Assembly (NCBI GenBank): GCA_015662935.1
Contig: DQTF01000258.1
Span: 1-10,121 of the forward strand
Direction: 5' to 3'
Source: Crocinitomicaceae bacterium
Lineage (GTDB): Bacteria; Bacteroidota; Bacteroidia; Flavobacteriales_D; Crocinitomicaceae
Length of the DNA: 10,121 nt
Both the position numbers and the translations under genes were made by a program. The notes under the pieces were generated by a model. It ran no database searches, was not told the DNA's origin, and was given only the letters and a program-made list of their open reading frames with translations. Shown in pieces: positions 4,960 through 10,121 of this stretch (its first letter is position 1; every line of letters starts with the position of its first letter).

Positions 4960-7098
4960 ATGAAAAAAATAACAGCAATCATTTTACTTTTTATAGCGTC
5001 AACTTTCTCTTCCTTTGCAGAAGAAGGAATGCTTATTCCATCATTAATCAGTGCGTTTGAAGACGACATGAAAGCAATGGGAATGAAACTTTCTGCGGAT
5101 GATATTTATTCTGTAAATCACTCAAGTTTAAAGGATGCAATCTTACACTTTGGTGGAGGTTGTACTGCAGAATTGGTTTCTTCGCAAGGTTTATTGTTAA
5201 CCAATCATCACTGTGGTTATTCTCAAATACAATCGCATTCTTCGTTGGAGAATGATTACTTAAAATATGGTTTTTGGGCAAAGAATAAAAGCGAAGAGAA
5301 AAAAAATCCAGGTTTGACTGCCGCAAGAGTAGTGAGAATTCAAGATGTGACAGCATCCGTTTTTCAAGGAATGGAAGGCCTTTCTCAAAGTGAGAAGTTG
5401 CTAAAAATGCAAGAGAATGTCAATGCGTTAATTAAAGATGCAATGGCAGGCAATGAATATTCTGCAGATATCAAACCGTTTAATTATGGTAATGATTTTT
5501 ACATGATTGTCAAAGAAACTTTCAGAGATGTACGATTGGTGGGGACCCCTCCAAATTCTATTGGTAAGTTCGGTGGAGATACAGATAACTGGGTTTGGCC
5601 AAGACATACAGGTGATTTCTCAGTATTCAGAGTGTATGCAAACGCAAGTAATGAGCCAAGTGATATCAGTGATTCGAATGTACCATATAAACCTTTACAT
5701 TTCTTGCCTGTCTCTGTGAAGAACAGAGTGCCGGGAGAATTTACAATGGTGTACGGCTTTCCAGGTTCTACAGAGCAACATTTAACTTCTGAAAATTTAA
5801 GATACATTATAGACCAAGAACGTCCTGCGAGAATTAAGATGAGAGATAAGTCATTAGGAGTTATCAATGCAGGAATGCGTTCTTCGGATTTAATTAGAAT
5901 TCAGTATTCTTCAAAACAAGCAAGAATTGCCAACGGTTGGAAAAAATGGATAGGGCAAATTGGAGGGCTAAAAACTGTTGATGCGATTCAGATTAAATTA
6001 GACAGAGAGAAAAGATTCAACGATATGGCCGCTACAAAACCAGAATGGCAGGAAGCATACGGTTCTGTGATTAATGAACTCAATAAATTAGTTGTAAAAT
6101 ACAAGGATGCCGATTTTGGTTATTCTATGGCAATTGAATATTTATATGTTGGACCAGAAGTTTTTAAGCAAGCAAGAAATTTGAACAAGTTCTTGAAGAA
6201 TTACGAAGCAATGGAAATCGCAGGTACACTAGATGCTGAAATTGACAAACAAATCAAAGGAGCAAAAGGGTTCTTTAAAAATTACGATGCAGCAGTTGAC
6301 AAGGAAATCTTCCTTCTATTAACAGAAGAATATGTGAAGCAAGTTGGAAACGGACCTCTTCCAGCAAGATTAAAAAACACATCTGCACAAGTATTAGCCG
6401 ATAAAATTTTCAAGAAATCAATTCTTACCGATGAAGCTCGTTTTATTAAATTTATGAATAAATTGAAGGCGAAATCGTTCAAAAAATTAAAAAAGAAAGA
6501 CCTTGGTTTTATTGTTTGGTCTGAGTCAAATGACAACTTTAGAGAGAATGTACTACCTGATGTAAGAACTTATAGAGGAGCAAAAGATCAGTTGCTCAAA
6601 ACATACGTAAAAGGGAAGATGGAAATGTTTCCAGACGATAAGCATTGGCCAGATGCAAACTCTACCATGAGAATTACCTATGGTAAGTTGGAAGGTTCTG
6701 CACCTCACGATGGAATGGCTTATACTGAGCACACAACTATCGATGGAATCATTGCAAAAAATAACAGTGACAATCCAGACTTTGATGTGTTGCCAAGAAT
6801 GCGTGAGTTAGCAAAGAAAAAAGATTATGGAGACTATGCACAAGACGGAGAATTGTGGGTTTGCTTCTCAGGGTCGAATCACACAACAGGGGGGAACTCT
6901 GGTTCGCCAGTTATTGATGCTGAAGGCAACTTGATGGGACTTAATTTTGACAGAACTTGGGAAAGCACCATGAGTGATTTTATGTTCGACGCATCTCGCT
7001 GTAGAAACATCGCCGTTGATGTAAGATACGTACTTTGGGTGATGGATAGATATTCAGGAGCCAAGCATTTGGTAGATGAAATGGTGTTGGTGAAGTAG
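4960..7098 (+). CDS. dpp11: Secreted S46 family dipeptidyl peptidase, DPP11 (Asp/Glu-specific) type
   Basis: A 712-residue serine exopeptidase, the usual length for S46. A signal peptide (KK, hydrophobic 4-15, likely cut after SSFA at 20) sends it to the periplasm. The chymotrypsin-like triad is visible: His84 in TNHHCGY, Asp219 in RHTGDF, and Ser647 in GGNSGSP; the long alpha-helical insert (about 280-560) is the family's substrate-gating domain. Arg665 in NFDRTWE lies 18 residues after the catalytic Ser, the same offset as Ser655 and Arg673 of Porphyromonas gingivalis DPP11, where the Arg fixes preference for acidic P1 residues; DPP7 has Gly there. It should remove N-terminal dipeptides ending in Asp or Glu. 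It appears single-gene, between an octamer repeat and a non-coding gap. Confidence 0.95.
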   Translation: MKKITAIILLFIASTFSSFAEEGMLIPSLISAFEDDMKAMGMKLSADDIYSVNHSSLKDAILHFGGGCTAELVSSQGLLLTNHHCGYSQIQSHSSLENDYLKYGFWAKNKSEEKKNPGLTAARVVRIQDVTASVFQGMEGLSQSEKLLKMQENVNALIKDAMAGNEYSADIKPFNYGNDFYMIVKETFRDVRLVGTPPNSIGKFGGDTDNWVWPRHTGDFSVFRVYANASNEPSDISDSNVPYKPLHFLPVSVKNRVPGEFTMVYGFPGSTEQHLTSENLRYIIDQERPARIKMRDKSLGVINAGMRSSDLIRIQYSSKQARIANGWKKWIGQIGGLKTVDAIQIKLDREKRFNDMAATKPEWQEAYGSVINELNKLVVKYKDADFGYSMAIEYLYVGPEVFKQARNLNKFLKNYEAMEIAGTLDAEIDKQIKGAKGFFKNYDAAVDKEIFLLLTEEYVKQVGNGPLPARLKNTSAQVLADKIFKKSILTDEARFIKFMNKLKAKSFKKLKKKDLGFIVWSESNDNFRENVLPDVRTYRGAKDQLLKTYVKGKMEMFPDDKHWPDANSTMRITYGKLEGSAPHDGMAYTEHTTIDGIIAKNNSDNPDFDVLPRMRELAKKKDYGDYAQDGELWVCFSGSNHTTGGNSGSPVIDAEGNLMGLNFDRTWESTMSDFMFDASRCRNIAVDVRYVLWVMDRYSGAKHLVDEMVLVK

Positions 7099-7306
7099 GT
7101 TTTGAATGTTTAATAGCGAACTTGTAGTGAAGGTTGCTGGTGAAGGAAGGACCGGAAGGAATATTAGCGATAGTTTTGTATGAATGCGATAAAATCGCGT
7201 AAGAGTGGGGAGCAATTTTACAGGTAATTGACACAATATGTTTAAGGTTATTAGAACACTTGGTAATATTATTTTTTTAATCAATTAAATTTGCCTCCTT
7301 TATGCA
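7099..7306. other. Non-coding gap with purine-rich block and small hairpin
   Basis: No convincing gene is seen in these 208 bases. The first half (about 7120-7165) is purine-rich and higher in G than its surroundings. A perfect 5-bp hairpin, GCGAT-AAA-ATCGC, lies at 7186-7198 but has no T-tract, so it is not a clear terminator for the peptidase gene. The second half is AT-rich and ends in the promoter box of the next gene. The block could be another dispersed repeat, but only one copy is in view. Confidence 0.4.
7286..7293 (+). promoter_or_regulatory. -7 promoter box upstream of the small membrane protein
   Basis: TAAATTTG matches TAnnTTTG exactly; a TTG at 7260-7262 is 23 bases upstream, somewhat far for a -33 element. 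Transcription would start about 8 bases before the ATG at 7307, again a very short leader. Confidence 0.45.
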
Positions 7307-7657
7307 ATGTTTTCTGAGGAGTATTTAACTTTACCTGTAATGTTGCTATGCTTGTTGACATTTCTTCTTTTGATAAACATTAGATATTACTTGTTATGGT
7401 ATATTTTTCACGCATTTAATGGTTTGTATATTTTAGGATTAGTTATCTCAATATATATAAATCATATTCTTTATGTAGAGTCATTTAATTTCCCTCTCTG
7501 TAAAACAGAGCTAGTTGTTATGCCTGATTTAGCATCTTCCATCTTGTTATATTCCCTACTGTTTTATTGTCCATTTTTGACAATGTCACTGTTTACAGAA
7601 GAAGGACGTAAATTTTATTCTAAAGAAGATAAGTATCCCCCACTAGTCAGCGAATAA
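7307..7657 (+). CDS. Small uncharacterised membrane protein
   Basis: A 116-residue protein of unknown function, not matched to any family I know. Three hydrophobic helices are likely (about 8-24, 28-53, 76-96), with a charged N-terminus (FSEEY) and a hydrophilic C-terminal tail (TEEGRKFYSKEDKYPP). Two Cys (65 and 88) border or lie in the membrane region. A TAnnTTTG box just upstream, an intact frame and a sensible charge layout support it as real. Its composition is more AT-rich than its neighbours, and it stands alone between a non-coding gap and a tRNA region, as often seen for recently acquired or fast-evolving orphan genes. The ATG at 7307 is used; an ATG at 7302 is out of frame and stops after eight codons. 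Confidence 0.6.
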   Translation: MFSEEYLTLPVMLLCLLTFLLLINIRYYLLWYIFHAFNGLYILGLVISIYINHILYVESFNFPLCKTELVVMPDLASSILLYSLLFYCPFLTMSLFTEEGRKFYSKEDKYPPLVSE

Positions 7658-7658
7658 C

Positions 7659-7685
7659 CGCTGGTTCGAGATTGTATCTCGTGCG
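7659..7685. repeat. REP-like palindromic element
   Basis: CGAGAT-TGT-ATCTCG (7667-7681) is a perfect 6-bp hairpin with a three-base loop, preceded by CGCTGGTT and followed by TGCG. A short GGT-headed tight hairpin with an imperfect foot looks like the repetitive extragenic palindromes mobilised by RAYT (IS200-like) transposases, which are common in Bacteroidota. Only one copy is in the window and no transposase is present, so this is an inference. It begins within 2 bases of the preceding gene's stop. Confidence 0.4.
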
Positions 7686-7730
7686 AAAAGAAAACGGGAC
7701 AATCTCAATAATTAAGAGATTGCCCCGTTT
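7686..7730 (-). terminator. Rho-independent terminator of tRNA-Leu
   Basis: A 15-bp stem (7692-7706 with 7716-7730) with a 9-base loop is followed on the minus strand by TTTTCTTTT. The one non-Watson-Crick position (7699 with 7723) is a G-U wobble in the minus-strand RNA but an A-C mismatch in the plus-strand RNA, which supports leftward use. It starts two bases after the tRNA 3' end. Confidence 0.85.
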
Positions 7731-7732
7731 AG

Positions 7733-7814
7733 TACCCGGGAGGAGAGTCGAACTCCCACGTCCTAAGACACACGCCCCTCAAGCGTGCGCGTCTACCAAT
7801 TCCGCCACCCGGGT
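7733..7814 (-). tRNA. tRNA-Leu (anticodon GAG)
   Basis: An 82-base tRNA read on the minus strand. The acceptor stem pairs ACCCGGG with CCCGGGT at all seven positions, with A as the discriminator base. The D-arm holds GGCGGAATTGGTAGAC. The anticodon stem CACGC/GCGTG encloses the loop TTGAGGG, giving anticodon GAG, which reads CUC and CUU leucine codons. A long variable arm with a GTC/GAC stem marks the class II structure of tRNA-Leu, and the T-loop is TTCGACT. The CCA end is not encoded and must be added after transcription. Confidence 0.97.
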
Positions 7815-7822
7815 ATTTGATG

Positions 7823-7830
7823 CAAAGATA
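7823..7830 (-). promoter_or_regulatory. -7 box of the tRNA-Leu gene
   Basis: On the minus strand TATCTTTG matches TAnnTTTG exactly and ends 8 bases before the first tRNA base. No clear TTG -33 element is seen at the right distance. Confidence 0.5.
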
Positions 7831-7890
7831 ATTGTTTCTTTGAATTGACATTAAATAGAGTCACTCTTTATTCTCTGTTGAAAGTCCTAT

Positions 7891-8373
7891 TTATTGATGA
7901 ACTAGGTTAGCTGTAAATACTGCAATAAATAAAACAGCCATTCTCATATCCTCCGAAACACCTGCAAATTCAACATCAATATTCCATCTGCTAAAGTCTT
8001 TCATAAAAACGGTGCTCATTCTTCCATCTATATCTCCTGAAACCTCCCATCTTTCGAAATCATTGTTGAAGGTTGTTTTTATACGAATCGTTTTCCCTTC
8101 TCCTACTATTTCCCAAGAATCATAATCATTGTTGAAGATAGTCCGAATGGTGATGTCGTTGCCAACTTTCCATCTATCCCAATCATCATTGAAAATAGTT
8201 CTAATTCGAATTCCGTCAGCATTCCAGCTATTAATATTGCCTGAAAAAACAGTATTTATTGTCATTCCGTCAAATCTCCAGCGAGAATAATCATCGTTGA
8301 AAGTAGTTGACAAGCGCTGCCCAAAACTTAAAATAGGCAACAAACTGAGTAAGAAAATAAAAACTGATTTCAT
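7891..8373 (-). CDS. Secreted tandem F-x6-W repeat protein, unknown function
   Basis: A 160-residue protein with a signal peptide (K2, hydrophobic 4-16, likely cut near SFG-Q at 18-19) and an almost wholly repetitive mature part. Six units carry Phe at 25, 43, 61, 80, 102, 123 and Trp exactly seven residues later (32, 50, 68, 87, 109, 130). A consensus unit is R-x-x-T-x-F-N-N-D-x-x-x-W-x-[VI], alternating in a way that suggests beta-hairpins. A seventh, degraded unit (RMAVLF, 144-149) has lost its Trp and turned hydrophobic. I do not recognise the family. It starts four bases after the stop of the NatB-like permease, so it belongs to that ABC operon and may be an envelope partner of the exporter. 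Location is probably periplasm or outside; the export route beyond the inner membrane is unknown. Confidence 0.85.
   Translation of the reverse strand: MKSVFIFLLSLLPILSFGQRLSTTFNDDYSRWRFDGMTINTVFSGNINSWNADGIRIRTIFNDDWDRWKVGNDITIRTIFNNDYDSWEIVGEGKTIRIKTTFNNDFERWEVSGDIDGRMSTVFMKDFSRWNIDVEFAGVSEDMRMAVLFIAVFTANLVHQ
7963..8313 (-). repeat. In-gene tandem repeat encoding the F-x6-W units
   Basis: About six coding repeats of 54-66 bases. The plus-strand string AATCAT-[TC]-[GA]-TTGAA recurs near 8058, 8117, 8180 and 8288, so similarity persists at the DNA level, which points to fairly recent internal duplication rather than old divergence. Confidence 0.75.
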
Positions 8374-8377
8374 AGAA

Positions 8378-9568
8378 TTAAGTTACAACATTTGTTTCTT
8401 TATCAAACTGCTTGTAAGAGACAAAAACGGCAATTACTGCAATCAGAATCATGACAGCAAAACTTACGCCAAGAAGTGAGTAGTCTAATGTTCCTGCAAT
8501 TAATTCTTTGGTTGAAAGGACAATATTCACAACAGGAATCATTGCTGTTATCATCGTTAATTTAATTCCAGGAAAGAATCCAATCATTGCAGGTAAAACA
8601 ACGAGTAGATTAATCGGTGTAATGATACTTTGCGCTTCTTTAAAACTTTTCGCATACACTGCTATTGGAATCATTATGCCCGCAAAGAAAACGGTAAGCG
8701 GTAAAAGCAATAAAAAGAGTAATAGAATGAATTTGAAGTTCAATATTCCGTGAACTACGTTGAGTAATTCTTCATTCTCCACAATGTCCATTACTTCGAT
8801 AGAGAAGAATAAACCAAGTAAAGCAGCAGATGCAGCCAGTAATCCTGAAAGAACAACGACTCCCATTTTGCCAAATAAAATTTGCCATCTTGCTACAGGG
8901 GTTGTTAATAATGTTTCGATGGTTCCTCTTTCTTTTTCTCCTGTAAATAAATCAATGGCAGGATACATGCAACCTAGAAAACCAAAAGCAATGAAGATAT
9001 AGGGGAGAATTCCTCCTGCGAGTTTTCCAATCATTTCTTTGTCAGAAGCGGTATTTGAATAGCTAGTTTCAATTGGAGTTAATTGAGCAACATCTAAATT
9101 TAAATCGATGTATCTTTCTTGCAAAGCAATGTCCTCGATTGTTTTTACGTATGTTTCTGCTCTTTTCTTCACTCCAACATCCGTTGCATTGTAAAATATA
9201 GTGAGTTTTGCAGGTTTCTTATTCTCCAAAGAATGTGAGAAATCAGCTGCTGCAAACATTCCAATTTGAATCGAGTCAACTTTAATATCTGCTTTTAATG
9301 CGGAAGAATCTTTATAGAGAATAATTTTCTTTTTACCCATTACTTCTGGCAACTTCTCTAACTGCTCTAGAAAATAGTTGCCTTTTTCTCCTACAAAACC
9401 AATTTTGAGTTCTTTTTGGGCCGCTTCCTCCTGAAACGATGAAGAAATACCGACAAATACATTGAGAATGACAGGGAAAATCAGCACAGGAATTACCAGC
9501 ATCATCATTAACGTACGTTTATCACGCAAAGTATCTTTTAATTCTTTTTTGAAAATTGTAAATATCAT
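8378..9568 (-). CDS. natB: ABC-2 type exporter permease, NatB-like
   Basis: A 396-residue inner-membrane permease. One helix near the N-terminus (about 20-40) is followed by a large extracytoplasmic domain (about 45-180) and then six more helices (about 185-205, 233-256, 278-304, 319-336, 338-352, 364-384). The coupling segment DLFTGEKERGTIETLL (206-221) after the second helix is the hallmark of the ABC2_membrane_3/NatB group, where it contacts the ATPase. NatAB of Bacillus subtilis exports Na+; relatives export other substrates, so the cargo here is open. Its ATG overlaps the ATPase TGA (ATGA), and a repeat protein follows 4 bases after its stop, giving a three-gene leftward operon. Length and topology are normal; no damage is seen. 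Confidence 0.9.
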   Translation of the reverse strand: MIFTIFKKELKDTLRDKRTLMMMLVIPVLIFPVILNVFVGISSSFQEEAAQKELKIGFVGEKGNYFLEQLEKLPEVMGKKKIILYKDSSALKADIKVDSIQIGMFAAADFSHSLENKKPAKLTIFYNATDVGVKKRAETYVKTIEDIALQERYIDLNLDVAQLTPIETSYSNTASDKEMIGKLAGGILPYIFIAFGFLGCMYPAIDLFTGEKERGTIETLLTTPVARWQILFGKMGVVVLSGLLAASAALLGLFFSIEVMDIVENEELLNVVHGILNFKFILLLFLLLLPLTVFFAGIMIPIAVYAKSFKEAQSIITPINLLVVLPAMIGFFPGIKLTMITAMIPVVNIVLSTKELIAGTLDYSLLGVSFAVMILIAVIAVFVSYKQFDKETNVVT

Positions 9569-10121
9569 GATTCGATTGGGGTATTAGATTTAACGATTCT
9601 GATGAATTCAGAAGTTAGATTATCTGTTTGCATTTGTGATTTGAAGTCTGACATCTCTCCATTAAAAAGCATTTTTCCTTTGTGGATAATTGCCAAGTCA
9701 TCGCAGAGTAAATCAACTTCACTCATTATGTGACTGGAGAAAATAACAGTTTTTCCTTCATTCTTGCAGCTACGAATCAATTCAATGATGTTCTCTGCCG
9801 TAATGACATCTAAACCACTTGTTGGTTCATCAAAGACCACTACTTCTGGATCGTGAATCATAGTTCTGCAAATAGAAACTTTTTGCTTCATTCCTGTAGA
9901 AAGCTTCCCGATTCTCTTTCCCTGAAAATCGTGCATATCCAAAAGTGTATAAAGAGATTCTTTGCGTTCTTCAAATTTGTCTTTGGGAACTTCGTATAAA
10001 TCTGCAAAATATTTTATAACCTCGTTGGGAGTCAGTCTTGCGTACAAACCTGTTGACCCCGTAAGAAAGCCAATTTTCTTTCTTGCCTCACGAGGATTAG
10101 CAATCGCATCAATTCCAGCAA
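9565..10121 (-). CDS. natA: ABC transporter ATP-binding protein, NatA-like (5' end outside window)
   Basis: The last 184 residues of a cytoplasmic ABC ATPase that powers the NatB-like permease. The frame is open to the window edge (first whole codon at 10119), and residues before the internal Leu at 10047 (IGFLTGSTGLYARLT) are clearly ATPase sequence, so 10047 is not the start. Visible motifs in order: the Q-loop region (GFLTGSTGLY, with Gly-Ser where Gln is more usual), the signature LSTGMKQK (73-80 of the visible part), Walker B VVVFDEPTSGLD (93-104), and the switch His in SSHIMSE (His130). Walker A and about 60 residues lie beyond the window. The motif set and lack of extra domains match NatA/CcmA-type subunits. 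Confidence 0.93.
   Translation of the reverse strand, partial: AGIDAIANPREARKKIGFLTGSTGLYARLTPNEVIKYFADLYEVPKDKFEERKESLYTLLDMHDFQGKRIGKLSTGMKQKVSICRTMIHDPEVVVFDEPTSGLDVITAENIIELIRSCKNEGKTVIFSSHIMSEVDLLCDDLAIIHKGKMLFNGEMSDFKSQMQTDNLTSEFIRIVKSNTPIES

Noticed and set aside
7186..7198. GCGAT/ATCGC hairpin as terminator of the peptidase gene
   Set aside because: The stem is only 5 bp, no T-run follows, and it is about 90 bases past the stop.
8508..9002. Plus-strand frames opposite the NatB-like permease
   Set aside because: They mirror the permease codons, and their translations have no recognisable features.
10045..10047. TTG at 10047 as the start of the ABC ATPase
   Set aside because: The frame continues upstream to the window edge with ATPase-like sequence (IGFLTGSTG), so this is an internal Leu codon.
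1..10121. CRISPR array, prophage or complete insertion sequence
   Set aside because: No long direct repeats with unique spacers, no transposase or integrase, and no phage structural genes are visible; the tRNA-Leu has no flanking integrase or duplicated 3' end in view.

Overview
The window comes from a chromosome of the phylum Bacteroidota, probably a Flavobacteriales-type protein-degrading heterotroph. The grounds are AT-rich DNA, several TAnnTTTG-type -7 promoter boxes, weak A-rich sequence instead of Shine-Dalgarno sites, a secreted S46 dipeptidyl peptidase, and the SiaB/SiaC kinase-phosphoprotein pair typical of this phylum. No phage, plasmid, CRISPR array or intact transposon is visible.

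Layout. Positions 1-862 hold the tail of a sugar-biosynthesis locus: the C-terminus of a DegT-type aminotransferase, then an initial sugar-phosphate transferase (PglC/WcaJ-like). A convergent gap separates this from a leftward pair (2476 to 1011): a class I SAM methyltransferase overlapping a ZIP metal transporter by ATGA. Divergent from it, a rightward operon (2550-4081) encodes SiaB kinase, its substrate SiaC, and dephospho-CoA kinase CoaE, with SiaC and CoaE overlapping at TAATG. A five-helix membrane protein of unknown role (4767 to 4090) meets CoaE tail to tail. A large secreted dipeptidyl peptidase, which key residues identify as the Asp/Glu-specific DPP11 type, fills 4960-7098.

From 7099 onward there is a structured non-coding gap, a small orphan membrane protein (7307-7657), a REP-like palindrome, and a leftward tRNA-Leu(GAG) with its terminator. 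The window ends with a leftward operon (10121 to 7891): a NatA-type ABC ATPase (5' end outside the window), a NatB-type permease, and a secreted protein made of tandem F-x6-W repeats.

The most unusual signals are three. (1) Three intergenic regions (211-270, 861-999, 4789-4907) are built from degenerate octamers in strict 8-base phase, arranged as inverted arms; they look like one dispersed, undescribed element family. (2) The ABC exporter is coupled to a tandem-repeat secreted protein. (3) A siaBC pair with no adjacent SiaA phosphatase or SiaD cyclase is tied to coenzyme A synthesis, and its mRNA is predicted to be nearly leaderless.
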